Of a DNA stretch of 64,000 nucleotides, positions 26,763-42,749 are shown piece after piece; within the stretch, counting starts at the first letter, position 1; each line of letters opens with the position of its first letter. The position numbers and the translations under genes are program-made. Under the pieces are notes generated by a model that saw only the letters and a program-made list of their open reading frames with translations, had not been told where the DNA came from and ran no database searches. The DNA is from Onchidella celtica (taxonomy: Eukaryota; Mollusca; Gastropoda; Systellommatophora; Onchidiidae), in NCBI GenBank assembly GCA_963931925.1, contig OZ007575.1, positions 43,882,112 to 43,946,111 on the forward strand, read 5' to 3'.

Positions 26763-28728
26763 CTGAATTGTTTTACATGGCAAATCTGTGTACTTTCAAT
26801 GGCTCTGCGAATACCACTTTTTGTTTTGTTTCTTTTCGTAGAAGATTTTTCGTTTTGAGTGCTTGTTGTTATCCTATTCGAGCTTAGTCTACTTTGTTGG
26901 TCTGGCTTATACTGTAATACGCAGGTTTGTTTTGCAGCTGAGAATTTGCAAATTCAAAAATGTCATCTCTTTCATGTGCATAGTCTTAGAAAGAATAGTC
27001 TCCCAAAAGAAAATACCACTTAGTACAACAACAAAAAAAATCCCGAGGCGAATTATATTTGGTTACACAGAAAAAAAAACCAACCTCACAAAAGAGGAGA
27101 GCGGTAGGAAAATAGATTAAAACACGGTAGAGACAAATAACTTGTCAGGTCTATCCAAGAGAAAACAGCAAATCGTTAACCAGGAGACGGCTGGATGACT
27201 TACTCAGGACTTTTCCCAAAATCAAAAACAAAAATAAAAGCGCTTGAGATTAGCCAATCATAACAACTGGCACGTTTAGAATCTTATTCAATTCTACAGG
27301 GGATACAGTCAGTTCAGAGAAATTTTTCATTGCAAAAGCACTGTTTATTTCCCAAAGGCATACATTTTGGCTGAAAAAAAAAATTACTGTTTCTGGCCTG
27401 GTATGCGCAGTTATACTTTAATAATGATTGTCGCGATGTGGGTTAGATGGGGATATTTCGACTGACACTCTTTCGAGGTCCGCTCCCACAATCGACGAAC
27501 ACACAAAAATAAATACTTGCACTCTAGAAACTAAATAAATCAATTGCTTTGATTTTTAGCAGAACTGTAGGGCAGTTTAATTACAGGAATTAATGTAACA
27601 AATATAATTATAAATATAAATATCAATTCAAAGGCAACTGAATCTACTAATGAAACTACAGCTTTTATAAAGACTAACGTATTCAATCTAACTACTTGCA
27701 GGTCATATGAGTTATATGGCAAATAGAATCCGCGCACGTGGCGACAGATTTAACAGTTTAAATTCTATTAATTCAATGAGACATGTTATGATGTGGACAT
27801 TTCCTCTAGACACGCCATGGAGAATGCTTGTACAACCATGCGTTGTCTGGCGGTAGCTCTGAAACTGTCTTCAAAAGTAAGTAGAACGGTTCACTTTCAT
27901 CATTACAAATTAGTATGGACTCTCACCATGAGGCCCTCACTGGGAGTGAGAGCGCTGGATGTAAACGCTGTGGGTTTATATCAAACCAAGTAGCTTAGGC
28001 TCTGGAGCTTTAAATCAGGCCCCTCACAATGGACTGCTCAACTGCGTCTCCATGTCCCTCATCTGGCTGAGGACTATCGCCGTCCACCTCGTAAATGGAT
28101 TTTCTACATGTGGCCCAGAACTAAGTTCTGTATGGCCTTAAATACTGGACTGCATCTGCAGCTTACCGTCTAATTCCTGGATTGTGATTGGTGCAACCAC
28201 TTCTAGCTCAGCTGCCGAACTGAGTTATTTTAAGTAACAGCCCTACGCAACGACCTTGGGTCGACATCAAAGGTCGAATTACTTCAATACAATATAATAT
28301 AAATTTTATAGCAATAAATTCTTAACATGTTCAAAACCCCGAGCTTTTACTCTGGATCACGGTTTTTCTGTACGTCAACAGACGTCTCAATAACATTTAA
28401 TTCCTACTCACCCCTTCCCTCTTTACTACCCCTAGTTCAAAACACGAGATACAACAAGTGCTCAGTCATGCACACCTACGCTGTCCCTCTATCCATCCCC
28501 ACCTTCTGTCTATCTATCAGGGAAAAAACTGTTCAAAACACATTGTTTACGAGACCAGCTCAAGGCCAAGTTATGCTGGCTCGTACAATAATTACGTTTC
28601 TAAAAATTACTTACTGCTCTCGCAAAAATTTACTCTTATGAATTAAATCTGGTCTTGACAATGATATAATCTGCATGAAAATATGTTGCGGCAGCGAGCT
28701 AGGAACTGTATGTTGTCGTCACTGACCG
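26763..28728. other. Unassigned intronic sequence
   Basis: No coding or repeat boundary supported. Confidence 0.4.
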
Positions 28729-28976
<248 letters not shown>

Positions 28977-29020
28977 GTTTGTCTGTCTGGCTGTCTTTTT
29001 ATCTATATATCTATCTATCA

Positions 29021-29776
29021 TCGTGTGGCTTACGATACGCCATTCACTCTTGATTCGTGTTTGGCCCCACATGGAAACTAACCGCTTCACCAGAAAAAGA
29101 GCAATCGCATGCGTTCCTAATGTCCCTAAATTCTGGAGAATTGAAAACACCCACTCTTGGACAGGGCCCCCATGGAAGACATAAAACATGCCGCCCGAGG
29201 CCAGTGAAGATAAAATGATTAGCGCGATTACTAAATACTAGCCTGGAGACCTCGAAAGGCGTCGTATTGTCCAGGGCATACTGGCATGCTAATATCGACT
29301 CCAGATCTGTAAATTCGATAACATCATTGAAAGATCCACTCCTTGTCTTCGAATTGTCATAGAGAAATCAACAACAAAATAACACTATCTCAAGAGAGAT
29401 CAGTCCCTTCCTCAAAATCAACAGCAACTTAAAAAATAATCAGTGCCGTATGTTTTAGAAAACAAATAATTTTAAACACAGTAAATGGCACAACTGGTGT
29501 AATCGTACGTGCAATCAATTACTATGTGTCTGATCCAATGTGCTATAGTGTATTCGGTTAGATATTTATTTCTTATTGTTCCATAAAAGGAGCAAAAAGA
29601 GTCTTTCGTCGGAAGAATAAGATAATAATCTAATGCTCAACACTGGTATGTAGATTAATGCAGTTTAAGTGCAAGTATTGACGCTTCTAAACATCAAATA
29701 AACTAGGATTTAGATGCCCTTTCTTTCAAAATGAGTTGCTTTTTTTTTTATGTATCTGTCTGCCTGCCCTTTCCTG
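29021..29776. other. Unassigned intronic sequence
   Basis: Nothing supported. Confidence 0.4.
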
Positions 29777-29996
29777 CTTACCTACCTACCTCCCGATTTA
29801 CCTACCTACCTATCTACCTACCTACCTACCTACCTACCTACCTACCTACCTACCTACCTACCTACCTACCTCCCGATCTACCTACCTACCTACCTACCTA
29901 CCAACCTACCTCCCGATCTACCTACCTACCTATCTACCTACCTACCTACCTACCTACCTGCCTGCCTGCCTACCTCCCGACCCACCTACCCACCTA

Positions 29997-30088
<92 letters not shown>
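29777..30088. repeat. Compound (CTAC)n/(CTAT)n array with higher-order unit
   Basis: CTAC repeats (about 29777-29996) contain a recurrent CTCCCGATCTACCTAC-type block near 29790, 29870 and 29911, then pure CTAT to 30088. Frames across it are artefacts. Confidence 0.95.
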
Positions 30089-30089
<1 letters not shown>

Positions 30090-33000
30090 CGTGTCGGCAT
30101 TTTGTCCGTCTGTTCCTCTGTCTGTCTGTCTGTCTGACTCTCTATCTATAAACATCTATACCCATCTGTATATTTGTCTGTCCTTATCCATCCACCATCT
30201 TGTGACTATCAATATAGGCCTACCATTACGTCTAACCCTTGCTACCCTACACGCTTAGCGTAATTCACATAGCAATCTTCCCTGTCCTGATTTTTATTTA
30301 ATTTCAAATGTTAACTATGAGAAAATTATTAAATATACCAAAAAGTAAGTTAAGTTCTATACGTAACATGTCCTAGATTACCAAATATTTATTTTACCCG
30401 AGTACAGAAGAATGCTTCTTAAACACATTTTCTTAATGCGGGCTTTCTCTATCCCCATATTTTTTATAACTGAAATCCTACGATCGATATTACGCTAGGA
30501 CGGTGTTGCCCGCTATCGTTTAGCCCATCTCAAAGCTGCACAATATCAAATGATATGGACGGAATTTTGCCCGAGGCTTTTATGTGACGTTCTTGTAATT
30601 GAATTGCGCGAGGGAACAACAATTAGGGGGAAAATATAGGGCTTAATTGGGGCAAATATGAACATATTAGAAGGGAGAGACGTGTGTTTAAAGAGCGGGA
30701 CGGTTCGTGGTGGCTAACAACAATATTTCATACTTCAGATTATTCTTCCATGCCACATCGCCCCTCCCTTGCAAAGAAAAAAAATGTCAACACATTTTTT
30801 TTTTCATTTGGCTTTTAAGCAATTTAACGTTGCAACTTTATAATAACAAAAATCCTATTACATTTTAGGCTTTCTTTTGCCAGACTGGGATCTCGAGTCT
30901 TAATGGAGGTTTTAAACAAAGATAATCCATTTTACCTGCTGTATGTACGTGGAATCAGAGAGTATAGATGTATGGAGAGATCTCACTTCCGCCAAATCGC
31001 TAAACTAGGTCACTGCGGTAAACAAGAAATTGAAGAACTAAAAGAGACCACCTTCATATCTATTTGCTGTGGTTTGATCATATTTTTGGGCTGATTGAAA
31101 CTATGTAGAGCCGTTTGAAAGCTCTTACGCCCAGTGGAAATGCACACACGCATATTGTTTACCGCAGTGACCTACTTTCCGCTCCATGCTAACAATGGTT
31201 TCGCCGAGCCTCCCGTGTCTCGCAGTGCAAACCGACCAATATTGAAACGTCTATATAAATCTTTACTCTCTGGTCGTATCTACATTTTCATTTTCGGTTT
31301 CATTCCGACACATGGGTGGTTAGTGGGCAATTCTGGTAGATTCTCATTTTATCGTATCGATCTGTTGTATTCTATCTATCATCTTGCTTTTTCCCAATAT
31401 ACCCGTTACCGTGCCGACGATCTTTTTCCAAACTCAAATTCAAAGTCAAATTCATTCCTACAGTGCCATTTATGTTTCATCACATTTTTACGTCCTGTGG
31501 TAAAATAGAGGAATTGAAATTTAGCCAGCAAATTATCAAACGACTGGATCTACTCATGTATACAATATTATTCATAACTGTCCCTAAGGTGACGACGTGT
31601 GTGTGGGGGCGAGCCCGAATACGTGATGACTATATTATTTTACAGCGCGTATTCCGTATTCTGCCACTCTTTGGAAAAAGACCGTATTCTCAAATCTAGG
31701 CCAAAAATATACTTTTTAACATCAGAATGAAAATTATTATGCTGCCTATAAGTTACAACTTTCTTTAAGTTATAGTATGTTTTGCTCAGTGCAGATTGGA
31801 AACTGAACAAACTACCTAGCCCGGAGAATACCCATTTCGATGGTGTCTGGCGCAAACCGACCAAGCCCAAAAATTGCATATTATATAGTACCAATTTATG
31901 AAGCCTGGAATCCTGCATCATATGTAAAAGCAGCTGTTACCATTATCCAGTAGAAATACGCAAAATAGGCATGTGATCAAACCGGCTAGTTCCATTTCCC
32001 ATTAGTTTTGGCGGCAGTTTTTTGTTTCTCCTGTAAAATTTGCTTATTTCGACTTGGCCACTTTGCTCCTGACACCATCGATATGTAATTTTTGAAGTTG
32101 AGTTTCCATCACCAATGTGTAAATTGAAGCGCAAAATGGAATTTCCTGTCATACATTTTAACTCTGTTTGAAGAAAATGCGTTTTGTTTTTTCAAGCTCA
32201 ACATGTCTGAACACTTTCTCCTGTCCAATTCAGTTGTGGCTCAAAATAAAGGAACGTATAAAAGATATCGCGAACTTCAAGACATATAAAAATATCCCCA
32301 CATACACCTTTACATCTTTTTGTGGGTAATATATCTTGTAGAATTTAAAGCTCGGCGGTTAAATAAACGGTTGTGATTACATTGGAGGCCTCCGTTCCTT
32401 TGCAGTATGATAAAAAAGCTGGGCAACCTGAAATGATTCTGTGCCTCTGCTGTTAAAATTTTGATTTTTTGACGCTTACGATGTTTTACCATAACATTGT
32501 AGTATTGTGTAGATGAAATGTTTTTCCTGCGACATTATCCAACTACTTCTGGGTGTATGAAAATCAATGCCAAAGTTCCAGACACGAAAATGAACGAAAT
32601 AAGAGGAAAATGAAACAAAAAAGAGGGAAAACTTACAGTACATTATCAGCTGTCTGTGAGGCTGACACAAGATAAAAGCTCCCCCACCCCACCCCTTTCT
32701 AATACTCTGCGACTCTTCCAGAGGTCTGATGGATATTATTGATTACTTACTCTGAAACACTGGGACTCGCTCTTGATTTCCAGCAGTAAACACACGGAAT
32801 ACATGAAAAGACAAAATTAAAGCACAGTTTGGGGGTTTGTTACTTCAAACTTGTGCAAATGAGTTATCATTTTAGCATTACTGTGTAGGGTGATACTGGT
32901 TAGTCTGCTCTCCCTCTTTCTCTCTCTCACTCTCTCTGTTTGTCTGTCTGTCTGTCTCTCTCTCTTGCTCCGTCTTCTCTCTCTTTCTCACACACTCTCT

Positions 33001-35301
33001 TTTTTCTCTCCCCCTCACCCCCTCCCTCTCTTTCTCCCTCTCTGCCTGTCTCTCTCTGACAGTTTTCATAGCAGGTGATTCATCATACATTCGACTGTAA
33101 TGATAGAGATCTGAATTTCAGCTAATACATATTTTGCTCTTTAATGGCTTTCGACATGTGAATCACCACTTTAGATGGAGCCTGAATTTCGTTATATCTA
33201 AAATAGGTATGTAAAGAGTGTTAATAATATTATTACAGCGTTGCTTTCACTATTATGCGGGTTGGAGAATAATTATGTGAATGCTTGCTATTGATGTGTA
33301 TACTTTTTATTCAAAGTGAACGGCAACAATAGCCGTGGAAAAAAATATGAACATTTACTGTTCAAATAAATCAAATAACATACTCGTGTATCATTTCAGT
33401 TATGAAAATAAATGGATGGGTCCAACATTACAGCCACTAAAAAGGTTAGTCATGATGATCTACGAGTACAATTTATCTTGGACATGTTTGACTATCTGTT
33501 TACAGTGCCCAGGGCATAACAGTCACTTAAGAGAACTAAAATCTAGGCAAACACTGAATTAACCTGGGGGGGGGGGGAGGGAGGGGGTTACTTGCTTAAA
33601 GCAATATACCCTGAGAGACATGACAGGGAAGCGGAGGAGAAAATGAAGAAGTCACTGTAATAAACAAACAGTTCAAAACTCTGCTAGTCAGGCCATTTGA
33701 GGATCAATGCAAGTTGACAAGCCACCAGAAAAAAATAAAATTAATATTAAAACAAAATTAATAAGGAGTGGCTGATAATTATAACACAAAAAGAAAACCA
33801 CCACAGGCTTCACATGTAAAATAGTTTCTGTTTCAAACATAACTCACAAAAGAACAAAATTACTTATTACTATTAAAAAGAAGAAATGATATTTCTAATT
33901 CCAACCAAAACTAATTGGCGTTAATCACAACGAGCGAATCAAGTCTTGTTATAAATAGATGCAATTCCAAAAGAAAATCATTGTAAGCTTTTTATGGTTT
34001 CCTCTGATGGCGTAACATGCATATTGTTTGATGCTTTTTCACCGGATTCTTTTACGAAATGGCCTCACCATTGTGGCATTTATTTACTGTTCACCATCAA
34101 ATCGTTTTTAAGAGTCCTGTCTTACATCTTCAATCGGCAATCCGTTGCCAGTTACTGCTCTTTTTCCTGTCTTAATACTGGATACAGCCTTCTGCGATTT
34201 TCCATATAGATGAACTTGGTACCAATTTTATACCGCTGTAGTAATTTTAGAGAGGTTAGAAAACTGGGAGCTGATCATATTTTACTTATCCCTTTCCATC
34301 TCCCCGAGATTTCCCTCAACTGTACTCGTGATAAATGGGCTCTGTTCCCCGGGATGGAAACGGCTAAGTAGCCTAAGTATGTCCTGGTATTGGATATTAC
34401 GATGTAGCCGAACTCAAGAGGGATCGGGCTGGGCCAGCAGTGAGAGTTGAAGATGATGGGGGGAGGGGGATGAGAAGCCGGGGGGGGGGGGGTGAAGGAT
34501 ATCTTACTATAATTGAGCTGGAGGTGAACCTGTAAGCAGCTAAAACTTCGCGACTACGCCATTAAAAATGATGAAACTTGGTGTACTGCATCAATTTTTG
34601 ACGAAGCATTACGTGGACACATTCATTTTGAACAAAAAATCAGTTTTTACTATTATTTATATTAAAAATGTTTGAGCCGCAAAAACAGACACATTTTCAT
34701 CGGATGCAAACGAAAAGTGTGACCGGAAATTGCTCTATTACGTCACTATTTACACATTGCTGGCCGAAAGTTAACGTATCACGTCTGTGTATTCTGCAAG
34801 GAATTGTTGTGTAACAAAACGATCTATTAGTCTTTTTATATAATGCGATCTAGATCTAGATATACAGCTGGATGTGGTACAAGGAAAATTTGTAAGATTT
34901 ATCTTGCCGGGTTCGGCTAGTAGGTATAAAGACAAAAGTTGGTGATAAGAAATGGTAGATAATAATAACCATAAAAAGAAAAGGCCTCCAACGACAGAAA
35001 CATCGCACCGCTCATTTTATTATTTCTGGGCATCGTAACAGAGCCATGAGGAAATCAGGTTTTGGATAGGAATGAAGAAGGTCAACAGATGGGAAGAGGG
35101 TGGATAGATGACAGAGAGATGGGAGTGGCGGCAAGATCAACAGTCGGGCAGATGGGCAGATTGATGAATAAATATCAAGATGATCAGAGATCAGTTACAC
35201 AGACACGGACAGACAGATAAACAGGCAGACGGATCGGCAAACAGGCAAGCGGGAAGATGGGCAGACTGACGGACGGATGGGTGGGTGGGATGGATCGGCA
35301 C

Positions 35302-35303
<2 letters not shown>
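30089..35303. other. Unassigned intronic sequence
   Basis: 31290-31480 shows diverged similarity to 38090-38275 (TCTTGCTTTTxCC, ACCGTTA, CTxACTCAAAT, TCAAxTTC blocks). A CT tract lies at 32910-33058 and G runs at 33566-33586 and 34480-34492. No gene recognised. Confidence 0.4.
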
Positions 35304-37775
<2,472 letters not shown>

Positions 37776-38046
37776 AGCTGTATAGGAAACGGGATTGAAT
37801 GACACAGTTACTATACTATTTAGATTTACGCCATGGGACATTCGAACTGTTCAACGCGGCGGTTAAGCACAGTTATGGACTTTGTACACATTTTTCATGT
37901 GCAGTTGATCTGTGTGCCTCGAATCGCCCTTACAAAGTCCATAACAACTGTGCTTAACCACCGCGTTGAACAGTTCGATTGTCCCATGAGATCATCGGAA
38001 AATTTAAATATAGTAACTGTGTCATTAAATCCCGTTCCCTATAGCT
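37776..38046. mobile_element. Foldback (palindromic) MITE
   Basis: Left arm 37776-37886 and right arm 37931-38046 are imperfect reverse complements around a 44-base loop. Shared blocks include GAATGACACAGTTACTATA (TAATGACACAGTTACTATA), CATGGGACA, TCGAACTGTTCAACGCGG, GGTTAAGCACAGTT and TATGGACTTTGTA. Ends read AGCTGTATAGGAAACGGGAT and AGCTATAGGGAACGGGAT. As RNA it would form a hairpin of about 110 bp. Confidence 0.85.
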
Positions 38047-38460
38047 AACTATGGTGTTGTTTATTGGCAAGTGGACATACCAGTTTCCTCCTTTTAATTT
38101 TGGGGGTGGTTGGTGGATGCCTTTGGTAGGGTTACCTTTTGTCCTGTCGTTCTATTCTGTCTCCCGTCTTGCTTTTCCTAGCACAGTGTCACCGTTATCG
38201 GGTCCATGTACTTTCTCCAAATTCTAACTCAAATCTCAAGTCGTCCTTTTTTATGTATGATTAAGCCAGAACATTCCCTTGTCCGCTCTGCTTATATATA
38301 TTTTACTCCCGTCTCTCATTATCTTCTCGATAGGACGTGCAGGCCTAGACGAGAGAGACCTCGTTGCACTTGGAAGTACCAGTTTTTATTGGTATCACAT
38401 CCTCCTCTCTCCTCCTCCCATTATCAAAACTAAAGCACACTGCAAGCAACTTATATACAA
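38047..38460. other. Unassigned flank between foldback element and Helitron
   Basis: Includes the repeat segment 38090-38275 shared with 31290-31480. Confidence 0.45.
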
Positions 38461-38530
38461 CTAGCTGTGTGCCCCTTCCATGAACGGGTTGGAATACATG
38501 TGGATTTTTACACTGGATCGGCAAATTACC

Positions 38531-38969
38531 CTATGATAAAAACATTATTTCCTGTATTTGTATAAGAAACGCAAGTTGGAAAACAGCATTATATTTTCTA
38601 GCATTATCTAAAAAATGGTCTGACTCCTCTGTATTTCCAGCAAATAATTGTCTTAGGTAAGTTGGAAGAGGTGGAAAATTCTGTAAGTCTACTTTTCCAT
38701 TACTGCAACACATGCCGGAAGCCTCATCTTTAAATTTGAAAGCAGCACTGTGCCCTCAATTGTCCAACACAGAAAGTATTATTAAAATTGTCCGTGCTGT
38801 ATGTTAATGCACTTGGTAAATTTAATTCAGTGTTTTTAGTTCGAATCGGTACATTTTCAGTGTTAATATTATTATTCACATTCACGACATTCTCAACAGC
38901 ATTTTGTCTGTTAACTCTATTTCGTCTTTGGTTTGCAGTAGTTCTTCCCAATGAAGTTCGGCGTGGCAT
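38531..38969 (-). pseudogene. Helitron Rep/helicase N-terminal remnant
   Basis: The first frame (38969-38730) begins MPRRTSLGRTTANQRRN, like the basic start of Helitron replicases. The second (from about 38723) reads KFKDEASGMCCSNGKVDL and then LFAGNTEESDHFLDNARKYN, FQLAF. These match the conserved block before the Helitron_like_N domain (C-x-x-C-x-A-x-x-F-K, MCC-x-GKV, S-x-x-F-x-x-x-x-R-x-YN, Q-x-x-F). The two parts are in different frames, so a frameshift lies near 38725-38735. The HUH nuclease (Rep) core and SF1 helicase are missing, so the copy cannot mobilise itself. Confidence 0.75.
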
Positions 38970-39101
38970 ATTTAATTAATCTGAATTCTGCCAGAAAAAA
39001 AGGCTACGTTAACATTTCGATGTGACGATGCTGAAAACTCCTTTCTAAAATGAGATTAAATGGCTACACACCTACACTTCTATTCTATGTTTTAATACAA
39101 C

Positions 39102-39247
39102 ACATGTTGGCTATATTAGAGAAGCATCCCCAAAGTAAGGATAACTCAGCCCAACGAAAAGCAGTGTTCTAATGTTTACAACACACCTCATTTAGCTGGC
39201 CTGAGTTATTGTTGCTTGGGGACGCTTCTCTAATTAGGCCCACATGT
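39102..39247. repeat. Inverted repeat (MITE-like) inside the Helitron
   Basis: The left arm ACATGTTGGCTATATTAGAG continues AAGCATCCCCAAAG and ATAACTCAG. The right arm in reverse complement is ACATGTGGGCCTAATTAGAG, AAGCGTCCCCAAGC, ATAACTCAG. Arms are about 47 bp and the loop about 50 bp. Confidence 0.65.
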
Positions 39248-39496
39248 TTTTTTACATTCTAATTTAGATCTAAACTACATTCGAATTTAGATCTAAACTA
39301 ATCTAAACTTGACGACTTTTAACGGCCAGTGATTGAACTTAAACAGAATGAAAATTATTAAACTAAACATTGCCTGATGCAGACCTAGATCTAGACTCAG
39401 TATTATTATGGTTCAGTTAAGGCTGGAACACACACACTCGTAATTTTTTCTTTCTTTGACTTCGTTCTTGTGTGAACACTCAATGCCAAGGCTTGA

Positions 39497-39850
39497 ACTC
39501 GAACTAATCACACTTTCTTATGGTTTGAGCCATCACTGATTACCTGTATTTGTATGCATAGATCTAGATATTAAAATTTGGTTGCACAACACATCATTAA
39601 AAAAAATGTAAACAACACTGCATTGCACGGCACATTTTAACATTGAACACGCGAGTGAAACAACAGCAACACCAAGTCAACGCTTGTACTTGTACTCGAA
39701 CTAATCACACTTTCTTACGGTTTTAGCCATAACAGATTACCTGTATTTGTATGCCTAGATCTAGATATTAACATTTTGTTGCACAACATATCATTAAAAT
39801 TTATAAACACTGCATTATTTGGTGCAGGACACATTTCACTGAACACGTGA
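39497..39850. repeat. Diverged tandem duplication, about 190-bp unit
   Basis: Two adjacent copies share CGAACTAATCACACTTTCTTA, GATTACCTGTATTTGTATGC, TAGATCTAGATATTAA, TTGCACAACA and AACACTGCATT. The second starts near 39688. It lies inside the Helitron. Confidence 0.75.
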
Positions 39851-40423
39851 AAGCAAGACGAACAGAAAGTTGGAAAGTTGGAGTGTAGCTCGGTAATTGT
39901 GCTTTGAAATTACCGCGAAATATCGATACCTTTGGCAGTTTCCAGGCAAGATAGCCAGATAACGTTTAGGTGTGGCCAGATCGGTCAATTTAAGGAGCCA
40001 GTGGGATAGGTGAGGAAACAAAACATAAAAGACGTTCCCAGGAAATTTTAATATTTTAATAAAACAATGTCAACACAGGTCTAATTTATATGAAATTGCT
40101 GTACTGTCTTTTGGCGCAAAGGAGATGCCAATATTTTGGTATTTAATTTGAGAAGCCAAACTTTTTTTTTTTTTAAACTGGCAAGCAACCTTCGTTAGTT
40201 GTTAAAAAATGTTAATGGCGTTCCCAAGTCTTAAAGAACGCGAAACAAAGAAAATAACGGAAAATCACAAATAGAATGCAAACAGTTTCGAACATCTGAA
40301 TAGGCTAAGAACCTCCGATAAATCATAAAAAGATTCCATGCCAAATTTGACCCCAATCTGGTCAGTGGTTTTTGAGATAGGCGCACACAAAAATCCCAAG
40401 TCAACAAATATATATAGTATAGA

Positions 40424-41307
40424 TATACTATTCTCTATCGTATACAACGCCCTAAATCTACGGCAAGTTACGAGGTAGGAGAGAAGGGGAAAGAAACGAG
40501 TGCCAATAGAAGCGATACCATGGCCTTATAGTGGTGTGGGTGAAGGGACAAGGGGGAACTTAAGCAAAGATTGATTTCTTGTAACGGCATTTCACTGATT
40601 GTATGTAGCCGCTTCAATTTATTGAGTCAACGTTCCTGAGACACAAGTCCACAAATTCCGATTGGACTGCTGATTCTCGGTAAAGCCGCTCGCTGTGTCG
40701 TCATTCATGGCTGCCATGACGTTATTAGTGGCCTTGTGTGGGGAATGGGAAATGACGCTTCATCGGGCCACGAGGCGATGTCGTGGGCTGCCGGAGATTC
40801 TAGAGGGTCGATGGGTGTCGGGGTGCATTCTAGATGTTGAGGGAAGCTACAGCGCATGGGTTTATAGAGCTAGAGATTGAGTGAGTGACGGAGAACAAAA
40901 TACTTGGAAGGACAGTAAGAAAGAGGATCAGCTCGATAAAGTGTGTGTCAAAAATTAAAATACACAGGTTATTCCTATTTATGTCCAAATGTGCATAATA
41001 AAATCTTGAGATGGTTCATTCCAGAGTAAAGCCTTGAAAACACAGCCAACTAAAGTACTCGTGCAGTGTTGGCAGAAATGGGGAGGTGAAAGGAAGAAAG
41101 AGAGTGGTTATTTGAGAGAGAAGGAGGCGGGGGGGGGGGGAGGAAGAGGAAAAAGAGGAGGGAGAGAGAGGGGGTAGAGAGGGGGAAGGAGGGGAGAGAG
41201 AGAGGGGGGGGGGGTAGATGCATGATGAATATTAGTGGAATTTATGATGACACTAGGCATTTTGACATACAAGACAAACAGATGACTTTTTGAGAAACAT
41301 AAATGTA
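40424..41307. other. Unassigned, with GA/G tract
   Basis: G/GA-rich low-complexity sequence at 41100-41218. Nothing coding recognised. Confidence 0.45.
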
Positions 41308-41627
41308 CTAGCTGAGGTCCCCGGCCCTGCCCGGGATAAATCAGTTTGAATATTGGTTTCAGTTCTGGGTGGTTATTATGGACCTGCTTCATCTTGCCTG
41401 TTCCTTCTTCTTCTTCTTCCCATGTAGTTGACTCGTCTATATAATCTGACGATTCCTCAACTGCACTATGTGCGACTCGACGCCCCTGCTCTGAGGCTAA
41501 AACAGGCTAAAATAGCTTATATTAAGACCATTTAAAATATATCGTTGTGTAATTTCTTTGTATATGTATATCTCTGGTTAAAAATATCTCCTGGTACCTA
41601 GATTGTGCACAGAAATAGACCCACACT

Positions 41628-42749
41628 TTAAATACAATGGTAGCTGCAACGGATAATTATGTTCTTCAATTCATTGCCAAAAGCCGTTGCAGACGATATT
41701 TTTTGGACTTCTGCCGGGAGGTTGTTCCACATCCTGATGACACTAGGGTAAAAAGAGTAAAGATGGCTGTTAATCCGTGAGTTGGGGATGTTATATTTTA
41801 TGTTATTCTTTCTGTTGCCTCTGGTGTTAATGCTGAGGTGGTTCAGTGGGATATCGGTATTTCCTTCCCTGCCCTTATAAAATAGTTTTACTTTGTTTTT
41901 TGCTCTTCTTTCTTCTAGTGGTGTCCACTCGAGGTCTCTCATCATTGTATTGACACTACTGCTTCTAGCATAATCATTTGTCACAAAGCGAGCAGCTCTC
42001 CTCTGGACCCTTTCCAGTTGTTCTATGTTTATTCGACAGTGGGGGTCCCAGACACTGCAGCCATACTCTAGGGAGGGCCTCACGAAGGTGTTATAGCATT
42101 TTTCTTTTACTTTCCCATCACAGTTAGAGATGTTCCTTTTCAGAAATGCTAGTATACTGTTTGCTTTGTTGCATGTGCTATTAATATGTTGGTTCCATGT
42201 AAGTTTTCTGTCTAATGTAATTCCTAAATATTTAGCCTCATCTGTTTCACTCAATTTCTCGCCATGTATAAAGTAGTCCGAGGTGATGTTGCGATGTTTA
42301 TTTGAAATTCTCAGGACTTGGCATTTATTGGGGTGGAATTCCATATGCCAGTCCCTCTCCCATTCTTGTAGACTGTCCAAATCTTTCTGTAACATTTCCG
42401 TATCTTCTTTTGAATTTATTGATCTATAGAGGAGGCTATCATCGGCGAACAGTCGTAATTCAGTGCCTGGAGAGATCTTACTCGGCATATCGTTAATGTA
42501 AACTAAAAATAGCAAGGGGCCCATTACAGTACCCTGAGGTACTCCCGAGAGAACAGGTGCAGGATTGGATGACTTTCCGTCAACGACTACTATTTGTGTT
42601 CTGTTTTCTAAAAAAGACTTAATCCACTTCAAAGTACTGTTTCTAACTCCATAATGGTTTAGTTTAGTCAAAAGGCTAGCATGGTGCACTTTATCGAAGG
42701 CCTTACTGAAATCTAGTAAAATGGTGTCCGTCTGCCTGGTATTATTCAA
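41628..42749 (-). pseudogene. CR1 LINE C-terminal part: RT catalytic core
   Basis: A 373-residue frame without a native ATG at its start. Motif A is ILLDFSKAFDKVHH (Asp13, Asp19), motif B SGVPQGTVMGPLLFLVYIND (68-87), motif C LRLFADDSLLY (98-108), then LGITLDRKLTWNQHI and the C-terminal RRAARFV block. Catalytic Asp residues are intact, unlike the LINE at 4842, so damage here is limited to the two frameshifts. This suggests a relatively young insertion. Confidence 0.85.

Larger units (their letters stand above)
38461..40423 (-). mobile_element. Helitron, 1.96 kb, both ends present
   Basis: On the - strand it starts TCTATACTATATATATTTG (40423 downward) preceded by A, and ends in a G/C-rich hairpin CCCGTTCATGGAAGGGG, CACACAG, CTAG followed by T. 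This is the Helitron layout: 5' TC, 3' hairpin plus CTRR, insertion between A and T, no target duplication. It contains two short frames from the start of a Helitron Rep/helicase. A similar 3' end lies at 41308 and similar 5' ends at 45903 and 46117. Confidence 0.8.

Noticed and set aside
29731..30258. Overlapping LPTY/SIYL frames
   Set aside because: Open in all three frames because the tetranucleotide array lacks stops.
31134..31508. 124-residue + strand frame
   Set aside because: Overlaps a dispersed repeat shared with 38090-38275; composition not protein-like.
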